A DNA stretch of 64,000 bases from Litoreibacter ponti (GTDB lineage: Bacteria; Pseudomonadota; Alphaproteobacteria; Rhodobacterales; Rhodobacteraceae), in assembly GCF_003054285.1 (NCBI RefSeq), contig NZ_QBKS01000002.1:62001-126000 (forward strand), written 5' to 3'. Numbering within the stretch: the stretch's first letter is position 1; every line of letters starts with the position of its first letter. Below, piece after piece: positions 25,077 through 34,002 of this stretch. A program made the position numbers and the translations under genes. The notes under the pieces were generated by a model. The model was not told the DNA's origin. It saw only the letters and a list, made by a program, of their open reading frames with translations, and did no database searches.

Positions 25077-25718
25077 TCAAATGGTATCGCGCAAGGTCTC
25101 GTAAGAGACCATCACGCAGTGTCTGTAGGCGGGCCGTTCGGCCAGCCGGTCCGCGTAGCGCCGCAGATGGGGCAGCGGCGCGCGGTCAATCTCGATGTCG
25201 AAATAGCGGTACAGGACATGGCCAAAGACGATATCGGCCAGCGTCAGACTGTCGCCGCACAGGTAGTCCTGATGGGCCAGCCGCGCTTCGGCCTTGGCCA
25301 GATGCATCTCCAACGTCGCGACGGCCTGCGCAATCGCCGCGTGGTCCCAGCGCGCCTTGGGCGTGCGCACCACCTGCCAGAACACCGGCCCGGTAAAACC
25401 TTCGGCCACGTCGCGCTTGGCCCATTCCGCCCACATATCCACCTGCGCACGCGCCAGCGGATCGGCGGGCCAGAACGCGTCTCCGCCATGGCGGGCGGCC
25501 AGATAGCGCAGGATCGCACAGCTTTCCCAGATCGCGACATCGCCCTCGCGCAGCACAGGGATCAGCCCATGGGGGTTCAGTGCCAGATAATCGGGCGTGT
25601 CCAGCGGCGCGAAGCCTTCGCCATAGTCGAGACGTGTATAGTCGAGGCCCATCTCCTCGAGCGCCCACAACACCGCCTGCACATTCGACGAGGTCGCGCG
25701 TCCGTAAAGCATCAACAT
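25077..25718 (-). CDS. Glutathione S-transferase family protein
   Basis: 213 residues. N-terminal thioredoxin-like domain starts MLMLYGRATSSNVQAVLWALEEMGL and ends with PVLREGDVAIWESCAILRYLA (cis-Pro and glutathione-gamma-Glu Ser region), followed by the helical C-terminal domain with LCGDSLTLADI. The frame extends upstream into betC; the ATG 1 nt after the betC stop is chosen. Its place inside the bet operon suggests a role in handling aldehyde or osmotic stress, but the substrate is unknown. Confidence 0.9.
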   Translation of the reverse strand: MLMLYGRATSSNVQAVLWALEEMGLDYTRLDYGEGFAPLDTPDYLALNPHGLIPVLREGDVAIWESCAILRYLAARHGGDAFWPADPLARAQVDMWAEWAKRDVAEGFTGPVFWQVVRTPKARWDHAAIAQAVATLEMHLAKAEARLAHQDYLCGDSLTLADIVFGHVLYRYFDIEIDRAPLPHLRRYADRLAERPAYRHCVMVSYETLRDTI

Positions 25719-25719
25719 C

Positions 25720-27225
25720 TCACTCGCCCCGCGGGAAACGCTGGCTCTCTTCGAGCACGTTGAGGTCCATGTGGTTGCGCATGTAGCGCTCGGACGCCTT
25801 TTGCAGCGGCTGGTAATCCCACGGGTAGTAACCGCCTTGCCGCAGCGCCTCGTAGACCACCCAGCGCCCCGCCTGGCTATGGCGCACATCGGCGTCAAAA
25901 CTGTCGAGATCCCAACGCGCCTCCGCCTTGGCTTGCAGCGCCGCCAGCGTGCCCGCATGGGCCGGATCGCTCGCCAGGTCGCTCAGCTCATGGGGATCAG
26001 CCTCGAGGTCGAACAGCTGGTCTGGATCCAGCGCACAGCGGTTGAACTTCCACTTGCCGTAGCGCAGCGAGACCAGCGGCGCGTAGCTCGCCTCCGCCGC
26101 GTATTCCATGGCCACCGGCGCGTCGCGCGCCTCACCCCGGCCCAAGGGCGCCAGCGACACCCCGTCCGTCCACGGCATCACTTCCGACATATCCACGCCC
26201 GCCAGATCGCACAGGGTCGGGCACACGTCGATGTTGGAGACCGGCGCCTCCACCAGCCCCGCCTCCATGTCGGGTGAAGCCACCATCAGAGGCACCCGGC
26301 TCGAGCCCTCGTAGAAGCTCATCTTGAACCACAGCCCCCGCTCGCCCAGCATATCGCCATGGTCCGAGACGAACAGGATCGTGGCCTCCTGCCGGGTCGC
26401 CTCCAGCGCGGCCATAACCTCGCCCACCTTGTCATCCAGGTAGGAGATATTGGCGAAGTAGGCCCGCCGCGCGGTGCGGATGTGGTCTTCGGTGATGTTG
26501 TAATTGTCGCGGTCATTGGCATCGAGGATGCGTTTGGAATGGGCGTCCTGCGCCTCATACGCAATCGGCCCCACCTCCGGCAGCAGATGCGCGCAATCCT
26601 CATACAGGTCCCAGTATTTCTTCCGCGCCACATACGGATCATGGGGGTGGGTGAAGCTCGCAACCACGCACCACGGCCGCGCATCGGCCCCGCGCGACAG
26701 GTCGTAGATCTTGCGCGTCGCGTGGTAGGCGACCTCGTCGTCATATTCCATCTGGTTGGTAATCTCGGCCACGCCCGCGCCGGTCACCGACCCCATGTTG
26801 TGATACCACCACTCGATTCGCTCGTCGGGCTTGCGGTAATCCGGGGTCCAGCCAAAGTCGGCGGGGTAGATATCGGTGGTCAGCCGCTCTTCGAACCCGT
26901 GCAGCTGGTCGGGGCCGACAAAGTGCATCTTGCCCGACAGGCAGGTCTGATAGCCCGCGCGCCGCAGATGGTGCGCAAAGGTCGGGATCGCGCTCGAGAA
27001 TTCCGCCGCATTGTCATAGACCCCCGTGCGCGACGGCAACTGGCCCGACATGAACGACGCCCGCGCCGGCGCGCACAGCGGCGAGGCGGTGTAGGCGTTC
27101 TTGAACCGCGTGGACCGCGCTGCGAGCTTCTTCAAGTTCGGCGCGTGCAGCCAGTCGGCAGGCCCGTCCGGAAACAGCGTGCCATTCAGCTGGTCGACCA
27201 TGAAGATCAGGAAGTTCGGGGCCAT
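25720..27225 (-). CDS. betC: Choline-sulfatase (BetC)
   Basis: 501-residue type I sulfatase that hydrolyses choline-O-sulfate to choline. The sulfatase signature CAPAR (51-55) holds Cys51, which must be converted to formylglycine; a maturation enzyme is not in the window. Metal-binding residues are seen in FMVDQLNG and FVSDHGDMLGE. The C-terminal choline-sulfatase-specific region is present. No signal peptide, so cytoplasmic. It feeds betA and betB downstream. Confidence 0.95.
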   Translation of the reverse strand: MAPNFLIFMVDQLNGTLFPDGPADWLHAPNLKKLAARSTRFKNAYTASPLCAPARASFMSGQLPSRTGVYDNAAEFSSAIPTFAHHLRRAGYQTCLSGKMHFVGPDQLHGFEERLTTDIYPADFGWTPDYRKPDERIEWWYHNMGSVTGAGVAEITNQMEYDDEVAYHATRKIYDLSRGADARPWCVVASFTHPHDPYVARKKYWDLYEDCAHLLPEVGPIAYEAQDAHSKRILDANDRDNYNITEDHIRTARRAYFANISYLDDKVGEVMAALEATRQEATILFVSDHGDMLGERGLWFKMSFYEGSSRVPLMVASPDMEAGLVEAPVSNIDVCPTLCDLAGVDMSEVMPWTDGVSLAPLGRGEARDAPVAMEYAAEASYAPLVSLRYGKWKFNRCALDPDQLFDLEADPHELSDLASDPAHAGTLAALQAKAEARWDLDSFDADVRHSQAGRWVVYEALRQGGYYPWDYQPLQKASERYMRNHMDLNVLEESQRFPRGE

Positions 27226-27228
27226 ATC

Positions 27229-27795
27229 TCAGCTCTCCAGATGCGGCGCGGCCTGCGCCATGATCAGTTCGACCGGGTCGCGGTCGCGCGGCGCACCAAG
27301 GGCCGCGCGGATATAAAGCCCGTCAATCATCGCGGCGATCGCTTCGGCCTGCGCTTCGGGCGCGCGCGTGAGGGGACGCAACGCGAATAGCAGGTTGGAG
27401 CGCAAGCGGCGTTGATACACGGTCAACAGCCGCATGGCCTCGTCACTTTGCTGGGCCTGCACGTAGAAATTTAGCCAGGCCGAGATCACGCCGGGGTCAA
27501 AGCAGCTTTCCGCGAAGCTTGCGGCGATGATCGCCTCCAGCCGCGCCCTTGGCGTGGCGGCATGGTCGAGTCGGCTGCGCACCTCTGCCCCGAACCCGCG
27601 CAGGATGTGGCGCATCGCGGCGAGGAATATCTCGCTCTTGCCGCCGAAGTAGTGATGCGCCAACGCCGACGATACCCCGGCGCGTTTCGAGATCGACGCC
27701 ACGGTGACGTCCAGGGATCCTGCCGCCCCCACCTCCGCAATAGTGGCGGCCACAAGCGCTTCACGTCGGATCGGTTCCATTCCCAGCTTCGGCAT
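27229..27795 (-). CDS. betI: TetR-family repressor BetI
   Basis: 188 residues beginning MPKLGMEPIRR, the start typical of BetI. The N-terminal helix-turn-helix is VASISKRAGVSSALAHHYFGGKSEIFLAAM. BetI represses the bet genes and is released by choline. First gene of the betI-betC-GST-betB-betA operon; a 20-bp palindrome 21 nt upstream is the likely operator. Confidence 0.93.
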   Translation of the reverse strand: MPKLGMEPIRREALVAATIAEVGAAGSLDVTVASISKRAGVSSALAHHYFGGKSEIFLAAMRHILRGFGAEVRSRLDHAATPRARLEAIIAASFAESCFDPGVISAWLNFYVQAQQSDEAMRLLTVYQRRLRSNLLFALRPLTRAPEAQAEAIAAMIDGLYIRAALGAPRDRDPVELIMAQAAPHLES

Positions 27796-27815
27796 GGCTC
27801 AGCCGTAGCGGGATT

Positions 27816-27835
27816 TTGATTGACTCGTCAATCAA
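27816..27835. promoter_or_regulatory. BetI operator (20-bp perfect palindrome)
   Basis: TTGATTGAC-TC-GTCAATCAA lies directly upstream of betI in the only intergenic space of the operon, and resembles the TTGATTG-containing BetI sites of other proteobacteria. Strong candidate for choline-responsive repression. Confidence 0.75.
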
Positions 27836-27839
27836 TAAA

Positions 27840-27859
27840 AGAGTTGCGTTTTCAACTCT
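27840..27859 (-). terminator. Terminator of the DMT permease gene
   Basis: On the minus strand AGAGTTG-N6-CAACTCT is followed by TTTATT. It lies 49 nt after the permease stop and just before the bet operator, insulating the bet promoter from read-through. Confidence 0.55.
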
Positions 27860-27907
27860 GCAGCGCCGCTACGACCGGCAACTAGAGTGTGCAGCAAGGT
27901 CGCTCTG

Positions 27908-28795
27908 CTACACCTCCGCCGCCCCCAACGCTTTCTTCAACACATGCTCGCGCCACGTGATGAAGCTGACCGAGCCAAGGATTACGACACCGCCCAGAAT
28001 GACCCACGCATCAATCCCTTCTCCAAATACCAACGCACCGAGCGCGACCGCCCAGACCAGCTGCAGAAACGTCACCGGCTGGGTCACGGTGACAGGGGCC
28101 GCCGCGAAGGCCAACGTCATCGAGTAGTGGCCCGCCGTTGCGAAGATCGCCAACAGGAACATCCAACCAAGCTGCGCCAAGGTGGGTGTGACCCAGACCA
28201 TCGCCGCCAAGGGGGCCAGCCCGATGGTGACCGTGATCGAGAGCATCCCCACCACGACCGCGGGCGACACCTTGTCCGCCATCACCTTGGCCGACAGGTA
28301 GCTACCGGCGAACATCACGGCTGTGAACAGCATGGCGAAATGGCCGGAACTGAGCTCCCGAAAGCCGGGCCGCAGGATGATCATTGCCCCGACAAGGGCC
28401 ATGGCCACCGCCATGATCCGACGCAATGCAAGCTTTTCGCCAAGGAATAGCGCGGCTCCGAGGGTCACATAAACCGGTGAGAGGTAGTTCATCGCCGTGA
28501 CCTCCGCGATGGAGATCTTGGTCATCGCGTAGAACCACAAGGTCACCCCAACCGTATGAACCGCGCCGCGAAAGCCAAACATCTTCAGCTCCCACGAAGT
28601 CAGGCGCGCCGCACGGATCGGCTTGATCATCGGGATCAGGAAGACCAGCCCCAGCAGATAGCGCAGAAACGCCGCCTGCGCGGCGGGCAGGCTGTCGCCC
28701 ACATATTTCACCACCGCGGTCACGCAGACGAACATAACGCCCGTCACCAGCATCCAAAGGACGCCCGCAACGGGCCGGTTTTGCTGAGAAGCCAT
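27908..28795 (-). CDS. EamA-family (DMT) permease
   Basis: 295-residue inner-membrane protein with ten predicted transmembrane helices in two EamA repeats (SIAEVTAMNYLSPVYVTLGA in the first, VTVTQPVTFLQLVWAVALGA in the second). Probable metabolite exporter of unknown substrate. The ATG at 28,795 is taken because the extended frame upstream is not hydrophobic and overlaps the region before argO. Confidence 0.88.
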   Translation of the reverse strand: MASQQNRPVAGVLWMLVTGVMFVCVTAVVKYVGDSLPAAQAAFLRYLLGLVFLIPMIKPIRAARLTSWELKMFGFRGAVHTVGVTLWFYAMTKISIAEVTAMNYLSPVYVTLGAALFLGEKLALRRIMAVAMALVGAMIILRPGFRELSSGHFAMLFTAVMFAGSYLSAKVMADKVSPAVVVGMLSITVTIGLAPLAAMVWVTPTLAQLGWMFLLAIFATAGHYSMTLAFAAAPVTVTQPVTFLQLVWAVALGALVFGEGIDAWVILGGVVILGSVSFITWREHVLKKALGAAEV

Positions 28796-28833
28796 TGCGC
28801 CACCTGACCCGCTCGCGCAGCGGGGCGCAAGCC

Positions 28834-29436
28834 CTATCCTTTCAGCAGCAGACCCGCCGCGATGGCCCACATCGTCAGCCCGACGACGACGTCCAGAATG
28901 CGCCACGCGACCGGCTTGGCAAAGAACGGCGCAAGCAGCCGGGCGCCATAGCCCAGCATGATGAAGAATGTGGCCGAGGCCAGGACTCCACCCGCCCCGA
29001 ACACGAAACGCTGCTCGCCATATTGCGCCGCGATGGAGCCGATCAGGATCACCGTGTCAAGGTAGACATGCGGGTTCAGCCAAGTGAGCGCCAACAGCGT
29101 CGCCACGATCTTCCACGGGTTCGAGCGGGCTTCGCCCGAGGTCTCAAGTGCCTCGCCCCCGCGCCACGCATTGCGAAAGGACAGCGCGCCGTAGGCCAAA
29201 AGGAAGGCCGCGCCGCCGTAGCGCAGCACCGGGCCGAGCATCGGCATCACCTCTGACAACCAGCCAAAGGCGATAACCCCGGTCGCGATCAGCACAGCGT
29301 CCGAGAACGCGCACACTGCGACGCAAAGACCGACATGCTCCCGCCGCAGCCCTTGGCGCAGCACAAAAGCGTTCTGCGCCCCGATGGCGAGGATCAGCGA
29401 AAAGCTCAGTGCAAAGCCTGCGAGGAAGGTGGCCAT
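28834..29436 (-). CDS. argO: Arginine/lysine exporter ArgO (LysE family)
   Basis: 200 residues, about six transmembrane helices. FSLILAIGAQNAFVLRQGLRR near the N-terminus and LTWLNPHVYLDT are signatures of the LysE/ArgO subgroup. Start ATG at 29,436 has GGAGG upstream. It is divergent from an ArgP-type LysR gene, the classic regulator-exporter pair for basic amino acids. Confidence 0.93.
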   Translation of the reverse strand: MATFLAGFALSFSLILAIGAQNAFVLRQGLRREHVGLCVAVCAFSDAVLIATGVIAFGWLSEVMPMLGPVLRYGGAAFLLAYGALSFRNAWRGGEALETSGEARSNPWKIVATLLALTWLNPHVYLDTVILIGSIAAQYGEQRFVFGAGGVLASATFFIMLGYGARLLAPFFAKPVAWRILDVVVGLTMWAIAAGLLLKG

Positions 29437-29514
29437 TCTCGGGCCTCCGATTGAACACTTGGCCCGAATTAAGATACCTGCCATGGTAACTCAAACTTAT
29501 ACCTCTAATTCCTG

Positions 29515-29529
29515 ATAAGACTTTCTTAT
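29515..29529. promoter_or_regulatory. Candidate ArgP binding site (LysR T-N11-A type)
   Basis: ATAAG-ACTTT-CTTAT is an inverted repeat fitting the LysR T-N11-A rule. It overlaps the first bases of the argP start codon in the 91-bp region shared with argO, a position suited to autorepression. Confidence 0.5.
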
Positions 29530-30397
29530 GCTTGATTACACCCAGCTCGATGCGCTTTCCGCGGTTCTGAAAACCGGCAGCTTCGACGGTGCGGCGGGGG
29601 CTCTCAATATCACCCAATCCGCAGTCTCCCAGCGCATCAAGGCATTGGAGAACCGGGTCGGAGCCGTCTTGATCCTTCGCGGTCAGCCCTGCACAGCAAC
29701 GCCTGCCGGTGCGCGACTGGCGGCACATGCGGACGCCGTGCGCTTGATGGAGGCGGGCCTGCTCGACAGTGCGCCCGCGGAAAACACGCCACTCCGGCTC
29801 GCGGCCAATGCCGATAGCCTGGCCACATGGATGCTGCCTGCGCTGGCTGAGACCGATGGCTTTCTCTTCGACCTCGTCATTGACGATCAGGATCATTCCG
29901 CGAACTGGCTGCGTTCGGGCGAGGTGGCGGCCGCGGTCACCGGGCACCCCGGTCCGGTGCAGGGCTGTGACAGCCACGCGCTCGGCGCCCTGCGGTACTA
30001 CGCCACCGCCTCCCCGGAATTTGTCGAGAGGCACTTTTCCAAAGGGGTCACGGCCGAAGCCCTTTCGCGCGCACCAGCGCTGACCTTCAACCGCAAAGAC
30101 CGACTGCAACGCGATTGGGCCACGGGAATGGCCGGCACGCCAGTGACGCTTCCCACGCATCACTTCGCGTCCTCCCAAGGCTTCATCGAGGCCGCGTCGT
30201 TGGGCATGGGCTGGGGCATGAATCCCGAGCCGCTTCTGCGGGACGCGCTCGCGCGCGGCGCACTATGCAAGCTGACTGAGACACCGCTCGATACGCCGCT
30301 GTATTGGCAGGTGGCCCGCTATGCCGCAGGCCCGCTTGCGCCGCTCACGCGCGCTATCAAGGCCGCGGCGCGCGCCAGCCTGATCCAGGAATTGTGA
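29528..30397 (+). CDS. argP: LysR-family regulator ArgP (LysG/IciA type)
   Basis: 289 residues. Winged helix-turn-helix at the N-terminus (LDALSAVLKTGSFDGAAGALNITQSAVSQRIKALE) with the ArgP-typical LDYTQLDAL start, followed by a periplasmic-binding-protein-like effector domain. In other bacteria ArgP activates argO when arginine or lysine accumulates. Divergence from argO supports the same job here. Confidence 0.92.
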   Translation: MLDYTQLDALSAVLKTGSFDGAAGALNITQSAVSQRIKALENRVGAVLILRGQPCTATPAGARLAAHADAVRLMEAGLLDSAPAENTPLRLAANADSLATWMLPALAETDGFLFDLVIDDQDHSANWLRSGEVAAAVTGHPGPVQGCDSHALGALRYYATASPEFVERHFSKGVTAEALSRAPALTFNRKDRLQRDWATGMAGTPVTLPTHHFASSQGFIEAASLGMGWGMNPEPLLRDALARGALCKLTETPLDTPLYWQVARYAAGPLAPLTRAIKAAARASLIQEL

Positions 30398-30401
30398 CGA
30401 A

Positions 30402-30427
30402 AAGGGCGCGGCCAGCGCCACGCCCTT
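30402..30427 (-). terminator. Terminator between argP and yebC (possibly bidirectional)
   Basis: Stem of 11 pairs with one mismatch (AAGGGCGCGGC/GCCACGCCCTT), loop CAGC. On the minus strand it ends in TTTTCG and would terminate yebC; on the plus strand it lies 5 nt after argP. Confidence 0.6.
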
Positions 30428-30457
30428 GATCCCGTTGTCCAGATGCGACCCGCTGAT

Positions 30458-31198
30458 CTAAAGCTGGGCCATCACCTCGTCGGACGCCTCGAAATTGGCC
30501 GTTACGTTCTGGATGTCGTCGTCGTCCTCAAGGGCGTCGATCAACTTCATAAGCTTGGTCATGCCTTCCAGATCCAGCTCGGTCGTGGTTGTCGGCTGCC
30601 AGATCAGCTTGGTCGACTCGGATTCGCCCAGCTCCGCCTCGAGCGCCGTGGAGACCGCGTTCAGATCGGTGTCGGCGCAGGTGATGATGTGGCCGTCTTC
30701 TGAGCTTTCGCAATCCTCCGCGCCGGCCTCGATTGCGGCCATCATGACGGTGTCCGCGTCGCCGACCTCCGCTGGATAGGTCACCTGGCCCTTGCGCTCG
30801 AACATGAAGCCGACCGAGCCCGTCTCACCGAGGTTTCCGCCGTTCTTGGAAAAGGTCGAACGCACGGTGGAAGCAGTGCGGTTCTTGTTGTCTGTCATCG
30901 CCTCCACGATCACCGCGACGCCGCCGGGCCCGTAGCCCTCGTAGCGGATTTCGTCGTAATTCTCGGCGTCGCCGCCCTGGGATTTCTTGATCGCGCGCTC
31001 GATCACGTCCTTCGGGACGGACTGGCTTTTGGCTTCTTTCACCGCAAGGCGCAGGCGCGGGTTCTTGTCGGGATCGGGGTCGCCCATCTTGGCGGCGACG
31101 GTGATTTCCTTGGCGAGCTTGGAGAACAGCTTGGAGCGCAGCTTGTCCTGCCGTCCCTTGCGGTGTTGAATATTTGCCCATTTGGAGTGGCCGGCCAT
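30458..31198 (-). CDS. yebC: YebC/PmpR-family transcriptional regulator or translation factor
   Basis: 246 residues starting MAGHSKWANIQHRKGRQD, the invariant family N-terminus. GPGGVAVIVEAMTDNKNRT and the acidic patch in the last domain are typical of the three-domain YebC/TACO1 fold. Members act as DNA-binding regulators or as ribosome-associated factors that ease translation of difficult motifs. Its usual neighbours ruvC/ruvA are not here. Confidence 0.96.
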   Translation of the reverse strand: MAGHSKWANIQHRKGRQDKLRSKLFSKLAKEITVAAKMGDPDPDKNPRLRLAVKEAKSQSVPKDVIERAIKKSQGGDAENYDEIRYEGYGPGGVAVIVEAMTDNKNRTASTVRSTFSKNGGNLGETGSVGFMFERKGQVTYPAEVGDADTVMMAAIEAGAEDCESSEDGHIITCADTDLNAVSTALEAELGESESTKLIWQPTTTTELDLEGMTKLMKLIDALEDDDDIQNVTANFEASDEVMAQL

Positions 31199-31383
31199 GG
31201 CGTCATCCCTTCGTCATTTTGCGCTTTGATATCAAGACGCACCTCTTAGCGCGCCCCTTCCCGCCCCGCAATCCGTTTCAAAAATGCGAACAATTTGAAG
31301 TTCTTTTGCGCGAGCGCGAAAGGGTTCGTCAACATCGCGGCGTCAGACCCTGTGTCAGTTGATTTCCTCAGAACGGGGCTTGC

Positions 31384-32181
31384 ATGACACGACATCAAAT
31401 TTCTTTCGGCTGGATGCTTTATCTTGGCATTGCACCCTTGTGTATCGCCGATCTCGCGCGCGCCAATGGCTCGCTGTTTTCCGGCACCCGCACCTTCGTG
31501 CGGGCAAGCTATTCGGAACCGGTCGCGCGGACACCATCGACTGCGATGCGCACGGCCAAGCGCGACATCATTGCGACGAAGGCGAGCGTCGGCAGTCTGT
31601 TTCTGGACAAGCCCGCGACAGGGCTGTTTGCGCCACACTCACCCTCCGTCTCGTCGCGGCACGCACATGCGCCGCGCGCGCAGCTTGTCCGCCTGCGTCG
31701 CCTGATCGAGATGGCAGAATCCCGGCGTGACGGCTACGACGCGGTGCAATTCGGGGCCAAGATCAAGCCCGCGAAGAAGCCCACGCGCATGACCTTGGGC
31801 GAAATTGACGTGTGGACCAGAGCGACACCGGGCCAGCCGCATGCCATCGGCCGCTACCAGTTCATCCCCCCCACCCTGCGGCGTTTGGTAAAGCACCTGG
31901 GGCTCACGCCCGGCACGCGCTTCTCGGAGGCGATCCAGGATCAACTGGCCGATGTTCTTCTGGCCGAGGCGGGGCTGGAGAGTTTCCAGAGCGGCGAGAT
32001 GGAGCGCGAGACCTTCATGATCAACCTCGCCAAGATCTGGGCCGGACTGCCGACGCCGAACGGACGCTCATACTATCACGGTCACGCAGGCAACAAGGCG
32101 AGCGTGAGCTGGGAGCTGTTCGACAGTGAAATGGCCCGCATCTTCCCCGATACTGCGCCGACGCGGGTCGCGTCCAGATAG
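31384..32181 (+). CDS. Secreted lysozyme-like (muramidase-fold) protein
   Basis: 265 residues. An N-terminal hydrophobic stretch (MLYLGIAPLCIADLARA) looks like a signal peptide; a linker follows. The C-terminal half has IEMAESRRDGYDAVQFG, a probable catalytic Glu region, and PHAIGRYQFIPPTLRRLVKHLGL, typical of phage-lysozyme-like domains. INLAKIWAGLPTPNGRSYYHGHAGN closes the domain. Likely cleaves or binds peptidoglycan in the periplasm. No phage genes are nearby, and the protein looks like a chromosomal family of Rhodobacterales. Confidence 0.78.
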   Translation: MTRHQISFGWMLYLGIAPLCIADLARANGSLFSGTRTFVRASYSEPVARTPSTAMRTAKRDIIATKASVGSLFLDKPATGLFAPHSPSVSSRHAHAPRAQLVRLRRLIEMAESRRDGYDAVQFGAKIKPAKKPTRMTLGEIDVWTRATPGQPHAIGRYQFIPPTLRRLVKHLGLTPGTRFSEAIQDQLADVLLAEAGLESFQSGEMERETFMINLAKIWAGLPTPNGRSYYHGHAGNKASVSWELFDSEMARIFPDTAPTRVASR

Positions 32182-32220
32182 GGCTTTCACCCCCGCGCAA
32201 GACGGGGCAGTGTGCGCGCC

Positions 32221-34002
32221 ATGACGACCGATCAGATCATCCTGTTCGCGCTGTTTGGCGCGGTGTTCATATTCCTTGTCTGGGGCCGCTGGCGCTACGA
32301 TCTGGTGGCCTTCACCGCATTGATGGCGGGCGTGGTCCTGGGCGTTGTGCCCACCAAGGACGCGTTCTCGGGCTTCGGGCATCCGGCTACCCTTGTGGTG
32401 GCCCTTGTGCTGGTGGTGTCGGCGGGTCTTGTGCGCTCTGGTGCGGTGTTTTTGATCACGCGCACGCTGGTTGATAGCACCCGCTCGCTTGGCGCGCATA
32501 TCACCCTGATGGGCGCCGTGGGCGGCGTCCTGTCGGCCTTTATGAACAACGTGGCTGCATTGGCGTTGCTGATGCCGGTTGACATCCAGACCGCACGCAA
32601 GGCGGGGCGCGACCCGGGTTTGAGCCTGATGCCGTTGAGCTTCGCGACGATCCTCGGCGGCATGGCGACGCTCATCGGCACGCCGCCGAATATCATCATC
32701 GCCTCGATCCGCGAGACTTCGCTGGGCGAGCCGTTCAAGATGTTCGATTTCGCCCCTGTGGGCGGTATCACCGCCCTTGTGGGGCTGATCTTCGTCGCAG
32801 TGCTGGGCTGGCGGCTGATCCCGCACCGCGAGGAGGACACGTCCAGCGGCAATCCGATGGAGGAATACGCGGAATACATCGCGGAGCTTACGGTGCCCGA
32901 AGCCTCGAAGCTGGAAGGCAAGCGCATCGCGGAGCTTCTGGACGACGCCGAGAAAGCCGATGTTGCCATCATCGGCCTGCTGCGCGATGGCAAACGGCGC
33001 TACGGCACCGGCCAGAACATCAGGCTGCGCGCAGGCGACGCGCTGATCCTAGAGGCGACGCCCGACGCGCTCGACGAGTTCCGCGCGGCCTTGTCGCTCG
33101 ATTTCGCGGACCCGACGCGGCAAGAGCATCTGACCGCCGAGGGCGATGGCGTCACGATCGTGGAAGTCGTTGTCACCGACCAATCCCGCATCAACGGGAA
33201 AACCGCGCAGAGCATCGGTCTGGCATGGCGGCAGCGCACCGTTCTGATGGGCATCTCGCGCCAGGGCAAACGCATCAAGGAGCAGATCCGCAAGACCACT
33301 GTCGGCACGGGCGATATCCTGCTGCTGTTGGTCCCGGAGGGTCGCGAAAGCGACGTGACCGAATGGCTTGGCTGCCTGCCTTTGGCCGACCGCGGCCTGT
33401 CCGTGACAGCGGACGAGAAAATGTGGCTGGCAATCGCGCTTTTCGCGGGGGCGGTCACGGCCTCGGCCCTGGGCCTTTTGTACCTGCCCGTGGCGCTCGG
33501 GCTGGTGGTGGTGGCATTCGTGCTGACGCGCGTTATCCCCCTGTCAGAGCTCTACACCCATATCGAGTGGCCCGTGGTGGTTCTGCTCGGCTCGATGATC
33601 CCGCTGGGCGCGGCGCTAGAGACATCGGGCGGCACCCAGTTGATCGCGGGTGCGCTCGTCGATCTCACGGCCGGGCTGCCCGCATGGGCGGTGCTGACCG
33701 TACTGATGGTTGTGACCATGACGCTCTCGGACGTGCTTAACAACACGGCGACAGCCATTGTCGCGGCCCCGGTTGGCATCCAGATGGCGCAGACGCTGGG
33801 CGTCTCCCCCGACCCTTTCCTGATGGCCGTTGCCGTTGCCGCGTCCTGTGCGTTCCTCACGCCCATCGGACACAAGAACAACACGCTGATCCTGGGCCCC
33901 GGGGGCTACGGCTTCGGCGATTACTGGCGCATGGGCCTGCCGCTGGAGATACTGGTCGTCGCGGTCTCGATCCCGCTGATCCTGGTGTTCTGGCCGCTCT
34001 AG
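32221..34002 (+). CDS. SLC13/DASS-family transporter with central TrkA-C domains (copy 1)
   Basis: 593 residues with two hydrophobic halves flanking two soluble RCK-C/TrkA-C domains (about 215-390; e.g. EASKLEGKRIAELLDD and GDALILEATP). Signature SNT-like loops are seen in FMNNVAALALLMP, IGTPPNIIIAS and the second-half LNNTATAIVAAP. This domain plan occurs in proposed sulfate, phosphate or dicarboxylate symporters. The ATG at 32,221 is chosen over a GTG 9 nt earlier. Convergent with a lipoprotein gene, overlapping by 4 nt. Confidence 0.88.
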   Translation: MTTDQIILFALFGAVFIFLVWGRWRYDLVAFTALMAGVVLGVVPTKDAFSGFGHPATLVVALVLVVSAGLVRSGAVFLITRTLVDSTRSLGAHITLMGAVGGVLSAFMNNVAALALLMPVDIQTARKAGRDPGLSLMPLSFATILGGMATLIGTPPNIIIASIRETSLGEPFKMFDFAPVGGITALVGLIFVAVLGWRLIPHREEDTSSGNPMEEYAEYIAELTVPEASKLEGKRIAELLDDAEKADVAIIGLLRDGKRRYGTGQNIRLRAGDALILEATPDALDEFRAALSLDFADPTRQEHLTAEGDGVTIVEVVVTDQSRINGKTAQSIGLAWRQRTVLMGISRQGKRIKEQIRKTTVGTGDILLLLVPEGRESDVTEWLGCLPLADRGLSVTADEKMWLAIALFAGAVTASALGLLYLPVALGLVVVAFVLTRVIPLSELYTHIEWPVVVLLGSMIPLGAALETSGGTQLIAGALVDLTAGLPAWAVLTVLMVVTMTLSDVLNNTATAIVAAPVGIQMAQTLGVSPDPFLMAVAVAASCAFLTPIGHKNNTLILGPGGYGFGDYWRMGLPLEILVVAVSIPLILVFWPL

